Below, piece by piece: positions 25,864-33,400 of a stretch of DNA of 62,616 nt. Where the stretch lies: assembly GCA_003209165.1 (NCBI GenBank), contig QCSL01000008.1, forward strand, positions 1-62,616, written 5' to 3'. Numbering within the stretch: the first letter of the stretch is position 1; the number at the start of each line of letters is the position of its first letter. This stretch comes from Synechococcus sp. AG-670-B23 (GTDB taxonomy: Bacteria; Cyanobacteriota; Cyanobacteriia; PCC-6307; Cyanobiaceae). The translations under genes and the position numbers were made by a program. The notes under the pieces are model-generated. The model had not been told where the DNA came from. It saw only the letters and a program-made list of their open reading frames with translations, and ran no database searches.

Positions 25864-25992
25864 GTGCCGAATCCAAACAGCCTGGGCATGTTGGAGATGC
25901 GCCAGCGGGGTGATGGCTACGGCACTATTGCCGCAGCTATGGGGATGAACGCCTCAACGGTTCGCCGGATCATCAACGCAGCTGCGGGGTGA
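25864..25992 (+). CDS. tiny helix-turn-helix protein (42 aa)
   Basis: From GTG 25864 the frame reads MPNPNSLGMLEMRQRGDGYG followed by TIAAAMGMNASTVRRIINAA. The second part is a typical helix-turn-helix of the resolvase or transposase kind. It lies just beyond the 3' end of the tyrosine recombinase gene and could be a recombination directionality factor or a leftover DNA-binding tail; both are guesses. Confidence 0.4.
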   Translation: MPNPNSLGMLEMRQRGDGYGTIAAAMGMNASTVRRIINAAAG

Positions 25993-26000
25993 AGGGAGGT

Positions 26001-27668
26001 TCAAATAGGCGGCGTGCTCATCAATCGCATTCTGCATTGAGGTAGATCGTCTGATGTGTACTGGTTCAACGGCGTGTGGCCTGTCTTGCCTGTCAGCATT
26101 TCAACGATGCGGTTTGAATAACCCGCATTCACCAGGTGGTTGATGAGTGTCTCTCGCCAGGAGTGTGTTCCCTGAAACGCAGGGATTTTGTCTCGCATCC
26201 GACGAGCCAGCCGATCTCCCCAGAGCTGCTTGTCGTTTCTTGGCTCCTCCTGAGGAAAGGCAGGATCTGTATTGGTTGGATCGGCGTGCTTCTTCCAGAT
26301 CTTGAGCGCCGCATCAGGCAGCGGAATAACTCGTTCTGACTGGGCTGTTTTAATTCCGCCTCGATCGCCCATCACTGAGAAGCCTCGGCCGCTCCACGGC
26401 CTGATTTCAATGCAGTGGTAGTGCTTTCCATTGATGGAACGCTTCGTGAAATCACACTTACGCAATCCTGCAACCTCCTGAATTCGCGTTCCTGTCACCG
26501 CTTGAATGAAGAAAACATCGAAGGCTGGGTCTTGTTTCCCCTTGCTGTCGGCCTTCATTCGTCTATAGATCTCAGCCACCTTCTCGGGCGAGAGGATTTT
26601 GTTGGCATCAGGGGTCTTCCTCGCGTCCAGGCGCACCTGCATTGACGTTCGCCTGTTCTTTGGAAGGCTCGTCCAAGGGTTGGCGTCAATCAACTGTTGT
26701 CGTTCGGCAGACGCCCAAACCGAGCTCAAATACCGGATTTCCTTGCTTGCAGTGCTGTGCTTCAGGCCGTTTTCTTCGCCAAATAGGAAGCTTCTGTAAG
26801 CAATTGCCAGCTCAACGTCCAAACCTGTTGGAAGGCTGAGCTGATGCTTGTGGCTCATCCATCGCTTCAGCCGCTCAAGGGCACGGCCGATCTCCTTCAT
26901 CGAGCCATCTGCCATTCCCTCGCTCCCCTTCGCCTCCATCAAGCTCTGCCAGCTAAATCCCTTGCCTTCTGCCTTGGGTGATGGTGGAACTAGCAGACCC
27001 TCTGCTTTTTCCCTTTGTGCCGTTCCGGCGTGCTCGCTTGCAAGCGTTGAGAAGCGGGAAAGAATCTGCAGCAAGTCATCTCGTGACGGTCTGAAACCTT
27101 CTTGCCAGCACAGCTTCTGGAGCTTGTCAGCCTCTTCAGTTATTTCTGTGCCTCTGATTAGTGGATATTTCGCCGGCCCGCTTTGGTCTCCTTCCTCGTC
27201 TTCCCCCCAGCTGTTCCACCAGGCGAAAGCTTCTGCCCAGTTTGTTGTGCCGTGCAAGTTGCTCATAACAGCAGCTTTTGCGAGCTCTTCCATCCGGTCC
27301 ACGTTCAGAGCTTGCAGGTTCAGGCCTCGCTGCTTCCCTTCGATCCATTTCTCTGCAAGCGTTGAAGCAATGCCTTCAAGATCGCTCCCTGAGTAGCTGA
27401 TGGTTTCACCTTTCAGGCTCAGCAGCATCTCCTGAATTTCTGCGTTCCGGCGATGGCAGTAGGCCTCAGCAGCCTTCTGAGCCGTTATCAGCTGACCGGT
27501 GGGGGATTTGATCCACTCATCGAGGTAGATGGGCTTGATGCGCCCTGGATACTTCTTGGCCTGAGCGGCCAGGTTCTTGACGAAGAAGAAGCCTTCTCTG
27601 CCCTCACGTCGGTAAAGACCTAGCCCTCGTGGTGCGGATGAGACCCTTTTCGCCCTATCTCGGCCCAC
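26001..27668 (-). CDS. tyrosine recombinase (island integrase)
   Basis: A 555-residue integrase, probably the enzyme that inserted the island at glnA. Catalytic residues are visible in the C-terminal domain: Arg in AVTGTRIQEVAGL, His and Arg in GTHSWRETLINH, a second His in GKTGHTPLNQYTS and the nucleophile Tyr in the same motif. The N-terminal third (GLGLYRREGREGFFFVKN) and middle helical core-binding region are extra long, as in picocyanobacterial satellite integrases. GTG 27668 is the start; it directly follows the T-tract of a terminator. The gene is co-directional with glnA. Confidence 0.92.
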   Translation of the reverse strand: MGRDRAKRVSSAPRGLGLYRREGREGFFFVKNLAAQAKKYPGRIKPIYLDEWIKSPTGQLITAQKAAEAYCHRRNAEIQEMLLSLKGETISYSGSDLEGIASTLAEKWIEGKQRGLNLQALNVDRMEELAKAAVMSNLHGTTNWAEAFAWWNSWGEDEEGDQSGPAKYPLIRGTEITEEADKLQKLCWQEGFRPSRDDLLQILSRFSTLASEHAGTAQREKAEGLLVPPSPKAEGKGFSWQSLMEAKGSEGMADGSMKEIGRALERLKRWMSHKHQLSLPTGLDVELAIAYRSFLFGEENGLKHSTASKEIRYLSSVWASAERQQLIDANPWTSLPKNRRTSMQVRLDARKTPDANKILSPEKVAEIYRRMKADSKGKQDPAFDVFFIQAVTGTRIQEVAGLRKCDFTKRSINGKHYHCIEIRPWSGRGFSVMGDRGGIKTAQSERVIPLPDAALKIWKKHADPTNTDPAFPQEEPRNDKQLWGDRLARRMRDKIPAFQGTHSWRETLINHLVNAGYSNRIVEMLTGKTGHTPLNQYTSDDLPQCRMRLMSTPPI

Positions 27669-27691
27669 AAAAAAGTCCCCGTTTTGGGGAC
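27669..27691 (-). terminator. island-supplied terminator for glnA
   Basis: On the minus strand a GTCCCC/GGGGAC stem with a 5-base loop is followed by six T residues that run straight into the recombinase GTG start. It lies about 60 bp after the glnA stop and replaces the native terminator, which was displaced to 15979-16006. One arm belongs to the TTTTGGGGAC repeat, so the same bases may serve as terminator and recombinase arm site. Confidence 0.75.
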
Positions 27692-27703
27692 CATTTTGGG
27701 GAC
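27682..27703 (+). repeat. TTTTGGGGAC repeats near right att (candidate arm sites)
   Basis: Two copies start at 27682 and 27694 with 12-bp spacing. They are identical in sequence, spacing and orientation to the first two copies at 16123-16144, apart from the two bases between units. Both clusters lie inside the element within about 110 bp of the core repeat. Confidence 0.6.
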
Positions 27704-27747
27704 AATTCCAATCGTTTGTCCAGTCTTGGGTTTATGACTGGACTAAT

Positions 27748-27775
27748 TGATCAGGCGTCGTAGTACATGGTGAAT
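27748..27775. repeat. attachment-site repeat, glnA copy
   Basis: Overlaps the last glnA codons and stop. It matches 16025-16052 over 28 bp with one mismatch (27754), a third-position change in the last Ala codon. Because the island carries a copy of the 3' end, glnA stays intact after integration. Confidence 0.88.
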
Positions 27776-29172
27776 TCGTGGGGGTGAGGACGCTGGCGCA
27801 ACTGCTGAACCTCTTCGTATTTGAGGTCAATCCAGTTGTCGATGAAGTCGTCACTGAAAACGCCGCCAGCGGTGAGGAAGCCGCGATCAGTGTTCAAAGC
27901 CTCCAGGGCACCGTTGAGAGATGCAGGAACCGTGGCGATCTTCGAAAGCTCTTCAGACGGAAGTTCGAACAAGTCGCGATCTTCGCCGTCGCCAGGATCA
28001 ATTTGGTTCTTGATGCCATCGAGGCCAGCCATCATCATCGCGCTGAAGGCCAGATAAGGGTTGGCCAGCGCATCACCCGAGCGGAATTCAAGTCGCTTGG
28101 CCTTCGGGCTTGGACCGGTGAGCGGGATTCGCACGGCGGCAGAGCGGTTGCCCTCGGAGTAGACGAGGTTCACCGGTGCTTCGAAACCGGGAACCAGACG
28201 CTTGTAGCTGTTGGTGGTGGGGTTGGTGAAGGCCAGGAAGGCCGGAGCGTGCTTAAGAATGCCGCCGATGTACCAGCGGGCGGTCTGCGACAGGTTCGCG
28301 TAGGTGCCTTCGCCAAAGAATAGCGGCTGTCCTCCCTTCCAGAGGCTCTGGTGCACGTGCATGCCGGTGCCGTTGTCGTTGAAGACTGGCTTGGGCATGA
28401 AGGTGGCTGTCTTGCCGTACTTCTTCGCCACGTTCCGCACAACGTACTTGTAAGTCATGACGTTGTCGGCTGCCTGGATCAGCTCAGCAAATTTCATGCC
28501 GAGCTCGTGCTGACCTGCGCCGGCCACCTCGTGGTGATGCTTCTCGGTGGGGATGCCCAGCTGACCCATCAGCAGGAGCATCTCGGAGCGGATGTCCTGA
28601 GCGGTGTCGTTCGGAGCTACAGGGAAGTAGCCCTCTTTAACCTGAATTTTGTAAGCGAGGTTGCCTCCTTCCTCAATGCGTCCGGTGTTCCAGCCAGCTT
28701 CGATGGTATCGACGTTATAAAAGGATCCACCTTCGGCCGAGTTGTACCGAACGTCGTCGAAGAGGAAAAACTCAGGCTCAGGTCCGAAAAAGGCCATGTC
28801 GGCCAGACCGGTGTTTGCCAGGTGATTCAGAGCCCGCTGGGCCAGGGCGCGGGGGCAGCGCTCGTAGGGCTGACCGGTGCGCGGCTCCTGAATTGAGCAA
28901 ATCATGCTAAGGGTTTTGTGCCGGTAGAAGGGATCCACCCAAGCGGTGTTGGCATCCGGCACCATGGCCATGTCGGAGGCCTGGATTCCCTTCCAACCAC
29001 GGATGGATGAGCCGTCAAAGGCGAGACCCTCTGTGAAGGACTCTTCCTCCAGCAAATCGGTGCAAACCGTCAGGTGCTGCCATTTGCCGTGTAGGTCTGT
29101 GAATTTTAGGTCGATCAGTTCGATGCCTTCGTCCTTGATCTGGCGCAGGACGTCCTGGGGGGATTTCGACAT
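27751..29172 (-). CDS. glnA: glutamine synthetase type I
   Basis: Joins ammonium and glutamate with ATP, the entry step of nitrogen assimilation. The protein is 473 aa from ATG 29172 ([19 protein letters not shown]), normal for GlnA. Visible motifs are the Mg/substrate signature [17 protein letters not shown], the ATP-binding region [18 protein letters not shown] and the [17 protein letters not shown]-type block here reading [15 protein letters not shown]. Residues near the adenylylation loop match ([17 protein letters not shown] precedes them). The 3' end doubles as the integration target of the island. A frame continues upstream to 29292 but the extra residues are not conserved-looking. Confidence 0.96.
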   Translation of the reverse strand: MSKSPQDVLRQIKDEGIELIDLKFTDLHGKWQHLTVCTDLLEEESFTEGLAFDGSSIRGWKGIQASDMAMVPDANTAWVDPFYRHKTLSMICSIQEPRTGQPYERCPRALAQRALNHLANTGLADMAFFGPEPEFFLFDDVRYNSAEGGSFYNVDTIEAGWNTGRIEEGGNLAYKIQVKEGYFPVAPNDTAQDIRSEMLLLMGQLGIPTEKHHHEVAGAGQHELGMKFAELIQAADNVMTYKYVVRNVAKKYGKTATFMPKPVFNDNGTGMHVHQSLWKGGQPLFFGEGTYANLSQTARWYIGGILKHAPAFLAFTNPTTNSYKRLVPGFEAPVNLVYSEGNRSAAVRIPLTGPSPKAKRLEFRSGDALANPYLAFSAMMMAGLDGIKNQIDPGDGEDRDLFELPSEELSKIATVPASLNGALEALNTDRGFLTAGGVFSDDFIDNWIDLKYEEVQQLRQRPHPHEFTMYYDA

Positions 29173-29212
29173 AAGAGGGACTGCTCGACTGAATTGTGCT
29201 GTGATGTGACCG

Positions 29213-29250
29213 TATATAGCCACAAGACACCATTTTGTATCAAGAGGTAC
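29213..29250 (-). promoter_or_regulatory. NtcA-activated promoter of glnA
   Basis: A perfect NtcA box, GTA-N8-TAC, lies at 29237-29250. On the minus strand it is followed after about 18 bp by TATATA (29213-29218), a good -10 element, about 40 bp before the glnA ATG. This is the classical class II arrangement by which NtcA and 2-oxoglutarate activate nitrogen genes. The box is palindromic and could also influence apcF on the other side. Confidence 0.8.
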
Positions 29251-29377
29251 GTTCCTTCTGCTAGGCGGCGACTGCGTAACCGTTTCTGTCAACTTGGCTG
29301 AAATGCAGGCCTGCCAAAGGATTTGCCCGCCTCAACGGTGTTAGCTTCCGCTGGGGATCCTCTGGAGATTCAGGGAC

Positions 29378-29902
29378 ATGCGCGATGCAATCAGCGGTCT
29401 GATCGGTCGCTACGACCAACTGGGTAGTTATTTTGATCGTCCAGCGATCGACAGCATCAATGCGTATCTGGATGAATCCACGATGCGGATTCAGGCCGTT
29501 GAGCTGATCAACGGTTCTGCTGCCGAAATTGTGCGTGAGGCCAGCCAGCGCCTGTTCCGCGATGAACCCGATCTGTTGCTGCCCGGCGGCAACGCTTACA
29601 CCACCCGCCGGCTCGCTGCCTGCCTGCGGGACATGGATTATTTTCTACGTTATGCCAGCTACGCCCTGGTGGCAGGTGATAGCACGATCCTCAACGAGCG
29701 TGTGCTGAACGGTCTCGACGACACTTACAAGAGTCTCGGCGTTCCCACAGGCCCAACGGTTCGCAGCATTGTTCTGTTGGGGGAAGTCGTTTCCGAGATG
29801 CTTCTGGCAAATGGCGCTGCCTCCAATCAGCTCGCCACCGTCCTTCAGCCATTCGACCACCTCGCCAAAGGCCTCGGCGAAACCAATGTGCGCCAGCGCT
29901 GA
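29378..29902 (+). CDS. apcF: allophycocyanin beta-18-type core subunit
   Basis: A phycobiliprotein subunit of the phycobilisome core. The MRDAISGLIGRYDQLGSYFD start distinguishes ApcF-like sequences from ApcB. The chromophore-binding Cys is in RRLAACLRDMDYFLRYASYA (about residue 81). Length 174 aa. ApcF helps pass energy from the core to photosystem II. It is divergent from glnA and alone in its direction until the aminotransferase gene 100 bp on. Confidence 0.9.
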   Translation: MRDAISGLIGRYDQLGSYFDRPAIDSINAYLDESTMRIQAVELINGSAAEIVREASQRLFRDEPDLLLPGGNAYTTRRLAACLRDMDYFLRYASYALVAGDSTILNERVLNGLDDTYKSLGVPTGPTVRSIVLLGEVVSEMLLANGAASNQLATVLQPFDHLAKGLGETNVRQR

Positions 29903-30002
29903 CCCGTAATGTTCAGCACAAAATTCGAACTGATTGCAATCGAGCTCCTCTAAATCCGTTTGGAGAAGCTTGATGACTGCGTAGGCTCATCACCACGAAC
30001 CA

Positions 30003-31199
30003 ATGATCAGAGCTTTGGCGACGACGAACTCACTTCTCTCTGTTGACAATCGTCACCGCAAAGCCTTTGCACCGATCGGCACCCCCGACCGCCTCCTGCT
30101 TGGACCTGGCCCGTCAAACGCCCATCCAAAGGTTCTGAAGGCTCTGTCGAGAACGCCGATTGGTCACCTTGATCCGCTGTATGTGGAGTTGATGGGTGAG
30201 GTGCAGGAACTGCTGCGTTACGCCTGGCAGACCGACAACCGCCTCACGCTTCCGATGAGCGGCACTGGCAGTGCCGCCATGGAGGCAACCCTGGCCAATA
30301 CGGTGGAGCATGGAGACACCGTATTGGTGGCGGTGAAGGGATATTTCGGCCTGCGGTTGGCGGACATGGCCGGTCGCTATCACGCTGAGGTCAAAACTAT
30401 TGAGAAGCCTTGGGGTGAGTGGTTCTCCCTTGAGGAGCTGGAAGCGGCCCTGATCGAACACAAGCCCGCCATCCTGGCGATGGTGCATGCCGAAACCTCG
30501 ACGGGTGTTTGCCAGCCCATGGAGGGCGTTGGCGACCTCTGCCGGAAGCACGATTGCCTTCTGTTGCTCGACACCGTCACGTCCCTGGGGGGGGTGCCGC
30601 TGTACATCGATAACTGGAAGGTTGATCTCGCCTACAGCTGCAGTCAGAAGGGCCTGAGCTGCCCTCCCGGACTCGGACCCTTCACGATGGGACCTCGGGC
30701 CGAGGCCAAGATGAAGGCGCGTCAGGGAAAGGTTCCCAACTGGTATTTGGATGTCTCCCTGTTGAACCAGTACTGGGGCAGCGACCGCGTCTATCACCAC
30801 ACTGCGCCGGTCAACATGAACTTCGGCATGCGTGAGGCCCTGCGTCTACTTGCTGAGGAAGGTCTCGACCAGGCCTGGGCCCGCCATCGCCGCAACGCAG
30901 AGATGCTTTGGAGCGGTCTTGAAAGCCTAGGTCTGTCGATGCATGTGCCAGCTGATCGCCGACTGCCAACCCTCACCACGGTTCGTATCCCTGAAGGTGT
31001 GGATGGCAAGGCCTTCAGCCAGCACCTGCTCAACAACCATGGCATTGAGGTTGGTGGCGGACTTGGCACCCTTGTTGGAAAAATTTGGCGCATCGGTTTG
31101 ATGGGTTACAACTCAACCCCTGAAAACGTGAACCGTCTGCTCAACCTGTTTGAGACTGAGCTACCTCGCTTCAGCGATTCGCCCGCCGCCGCTGCTTGA
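30003..31199 (+). CDS. alanine/serine-glyoxylate aminotransferase family
   Basis: A class V PLP aminotransferase of 398 aa. The N-terminal LLGPGPSNAHPKVL is characteristic of serine- or alanine-glyoxylate aminotransferases, with SGTGSAAMEATLAN, LLLDTVTSLGGVPL and the PLP lysine in SCSQKGLSCPPGLG (about residue 215). In cyanobacteria it would recycle photorespiratory glyoxylate to glycine. Its 3' end overlaps the convergent tadA by 29 bp. Confidence 0.9.
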   Translation: MIRALATTNSLLSVDNRHRKAFAPIGTPDRLLLGPGPSNAHPKVLKALSRTPIGHLDPLYVELMGEVQELLRYAWQTDNRLTLPMSGTGSAAMEATLANTVEHGDTVLVAVKGYFGLRLADMAGRYHAEVKTIEKPWGEWFSLEELEAALIEHKPAILAMVHAETSTGVCQPMEGVGDLCRKHDCLLLLDTVTSLGGVPLYIDNWKVDLAYSCSQKGLSCPPGLGPFTMGPRAEAKMKARQGKVPNWYLDVSLLNQYWGSDRVYHHTAPVNMNFGMREALRLLAEEGLDQAWARHRRNAEMLWSGLESLGLSMHVPADRRLPTLTTVRIPEGVDGKAFSQHLLNNHGIEVGGGLGTLVGKIWRIGLMGYNSTPENVNRLLNLFETELPRFSDSPAAAA

Positions 31200-31695
31200 A
31201 CCAGCGTTCCAGCTTCTCCCTGGACTCGGTTTCCCTTATGCCATGAATCACCTTCATGTGGTGGTGAGCACTGGCATGGGTGGAGAGATCAAGGCTTCCC
31301 CCTAGGCCACCTCGTTTGGGATCCGTTGCCGCAAAAACCACTTTTCCCATGCGGGCTTGCACTAACGCCCCTGCACACATGGGGCAGGGTTCGAGGGTGA
31401 CGATCAGGGTGCAGTCGTTGAATCTCCAGTCGTTTTGAACGATCGACGCCTGTCGCAAGGCCACCAGTTCGGCATGTCCGAGAGGATCCCTTTGGTTTTG
31501 GCGGCGGTTGCGTCCATGGCCGATAGCTCGTCCCTGTCCATCGAGGATTACTGCGGCCACTGGAACCTCTCCTTCAACTCCAGCCTCTTCCGCCCGCTGG
31601 AGCAGAACGTCCATCCAGCGAGTGAACTCATCCCGCTGATCCACCTTTGTTTCACGCTGTCTTTTGAGCACCTTCCCACGAGACGCGAAGATCAC
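31171..31695 (-). CDS. tadA: tRNA-specific adenosine deaminase
   Basis: Converts A34 to inosine in tRNA-Arg so that it reads several codons. The zinc-binding catalytic motifs are visible: HAELVALRQA (His and the proton-shuttling Glu) and LEPCPMCAGALVQAR (two Cys). Length 174 aa with a basic N-terminal extension; a GTG at 31644 would give a more usual start and remove the overlap with the divergent decarboxylase gene. Confidence 0.92.
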   Translation of the reverse strand: MIFASRGKVLKRQRETKVDQRDEFTRWMDVLLQRAEEAGVEGEVPVAAVILDGQGRAIGHGRNRRQNQRDPLGHAELVALRQASIVQNDWRFNDCTLIVTLEPCPMCAGALVQARMGKVVFAATDPKRGGLGGSLDLSTHASAHHHMKVIHGIRETESREKLERWFKQRRRANR

Positions 31696-33124
31696 TGCAG
31701 TTCACGGGTCTCCGTTGCAAGCCTGTTCCGAGTCTCAGCACCCACCGGATCGGCTTGCTCCGTTCGCCATCCCCTCGACCGAAGACCCGGTGCTGAGGGA
31801 CTTTCTGCACCGCAGTTCAGATCTGCTCTGCCGTTGGATCGGATCCGCTGATCGATCAAGCCCGGTGCCAGTCATGCGCCCCTTGCCTGATGTAGCCCCT
31901 GGTGCTGAGGGGGCCAGCGTGGAATCTCTTCTCAGTGACCTTCAGCAGGTGATCGACGGGGCGTATCAGCCGTCCCATCCCGGTGCCCTCGCCCATCTCG
32001 ATCCGCCTCCTTTGACAGCGTCCATTGCGGCGGAATTGGTTTGTGCGGGTCTCAATAACAACCTGCTGGCTGAGGAGCTCTCGCCTGGTCTGACCGGCCT
32101 TGAACACGATCTCTGCCGCTGGTTCTGCCACAGGATTGGCTTGCCCCGGGGTTCTGGAGGTGTTCTGGCTAGCGGTGGAACTCTTAGCAATCTCATGGCC
32201 CTGGTTGCGGCACGTGCGGCCTTGGGGGCCACGCATCGGGATCCTGTGCTGCTGTGCAGCCAAGACGCCCACGTTTCGATCAACAAGGCAGCCAAGGTGA
32301 TGGGGCTTGCGGATGATGCTCTCCAGATGCTTCCCGTGGCCACAGACGGTGGCCTGTGCCTCGAGGCTTTGGCAGACCGTTTGAGATCCCTGCAAGCCGA
32401 GGGTCGCCCGTGTCTGGCGGTGGTGGCCACGGCCGGAACTACGGTGCGCGGTGCCATCGATCCCCTGTCGGATTTGGCAAACCTCTGCCGTGATGCAGAG
32501 GTTTGGTTGCATATTGATGCCGCCATAGGCGGTGTTTTCGCCTTGAGTTCAAGCCATGCATCCCTGATGCGCGGCATGGAACAGGCGGATTCGATCACGC
32601 TGAATCCCCAGAAATTGCTGGGCATCACCAAGGCTTCGTCACTGCTGTTGTTGCGGGATCGAATCCATCTCCGTCAGGCCTTTTCAACGGGATTGCCCTA
32701 CATGGAGGCGCCCAGGGGAATGGACCATGGCGGGGAGATTGGCCTGCAGGGCACTCGGCCTGCGGAAATCCTCAAGCTCTGGCTTGGGCTGCGTCAGTTG
32801 GGTGAGGCGGGCATCGAAGCGACACTCAGTGGAGCTTTGCAACGGCGAGCTGCCTTTGCAGCTCTGTTGGATCCAGGGAAGTTCACGCTGTTGTCGGGTG
32901 ACCTCCACCTGTTGGCGTTTCACGACAACAAAGAGAGCATTGATGCAGCTGGCCGTTGGAGTGAAGACACCCGACAGATGCTTCTCTCCAATGGCTACAT
33001 GCTTTCGAGACCCTTTTACGGGGATCGTTTCTGTCTCAAGGCGGTCTTTGGTAACCCCCACACCACGGCGCAGCATCTCCGCGAGCTGTCTGCTCGACTG
33101 AACGAATCGCTGGCTCCAGCCTGA
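31664..33124 (+). CDS. group II PLP-dependent decarboxylase
   Basis: A 486-residue enzyme of the glutamate/diaminobutyrate/aromatic amino acid decarboxylase fold. Visible are ASGGTLSNLMALVAARAALG, the His and Asp positions in WLHIDAAIGG, and the PLP lysine in TLNPQKLLGITKASS (about residue 312). Substrate cannot be decided; cyanobacterial relatives are annotated as diaminobutyrate or aspartate decarboxylases. The first 30-40 residues look non-conserved and the start (GTG 31664) overlaps divergent tadA, so the true start may lie downstream. Confidence 0.82.
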   Translation: MSTFPRDAKITAVHGSPLQACSESQHPPDRLAPFAIPSTEDPVLRDFLHRSSDLLCRWIGSADRSSPVPVMRPLPDVAPGAEGASVESLLSDLQQVIDGAYQPSHPGALAHLDPPPLTASIAAELVCAGLNNNLLAEELSPGLTGLEHDLCRWFCHRIGLPRGSGGVLASGGTLSNLMALVAARAALGATHRDPVLLCSQDAHVSINKAAKVMGLADDALQMLPVATDGGLCLEALADRLRSLQAEGRPCLAVVATAGTTVRGAIDPLSDLANLCRDAEVWLHIDAAIGGVFALSSSHASLMRGMEQADSITLNPQKLLGITKASSLLLLRDRIHLRQAFSTGLPYMEAPRGMDHGGEIGLQGTRPAEILKLWLGLRQLGEAGIEATLSGALQRRAAFAALLDPGKFTLLSGDLHLLAFHDNKESIDAAGRWSEDTRQMLLSNGYMLSRPFYGDRFCLKAVFGNPHTTAQHLRELSARLNESLAPA

Positions 33125-33157
33125 TCGTCCACAATCGCCATCGTTTGAGAAGCTCCC

Positions 33158-33400
33158 ATGCCGGAACAGCAGAAGGGTTCACGCTGGGTTGCCATCGTCA
33201 CGGGGGCGATCTCGGTGGCGATTGGCGTGCTTTATCTGCTGTTGATCACCTTTCTGGATGCCCGGGGGCCGATGCTCCCCCCTCCTGCCGAGGCTCTGGC
33301 CGGGGGGGAAGCCGCCCCGCCGCAGACTTCTGAAGCGGTTCAACCACTTGCCGCATGGCACTGGCCAGAAAGCGCTGCAAAGAGATTTCCCGGCGGTTGA
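33158..33400 (+). CDS. small membrane protein (80 aa)
   Basis: Starts MPEQQKGSRWVAIVTGAISV with one clear membrane span (residues 11-32) and then a Pro/Ala-rich tail. The first 45 residues look genuine. The last half overlaps the convergent GTPase gene on the other strand by 155 bp, an unusually long overlap, so the 3' end may be a recent run-on. Family not recognised. Confidence 0.55.
   Translation: MPEQQKGSRWVAIVTGAISVAIGVLYLLLITFLDARGPMLPPPAEALAGGEAAPPQTSEAVQPLAAWHWPESAAKRFPGG

Larger units (their letters stand above)
16025..27775. mobile_element. genomic island integrated at the 3' end of glnA
   Basis: About 11.7 kb lies between two 28-bp copies of the glnA 3' end. A tyrosine recombinase gene abuts the glnA-proximal repeat, and copies of TTTTGGGGAC occur inside both ends. 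Cargo includes a ribbon-helix-helix protein, a primase-helicase (frameshifted), an iteron-like array, a serine recombinase, a terminase-small-subunit-like protein, secreted nuclease and pilin-like genes, and very small proteins. Composition varies strongly: the pilin-like region is AT-rich against a GC-rich core. The pattern fits tycheposon-like satellite elements, but those I know of use tRNA genes rather than glnA. Confidence 0.88.
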
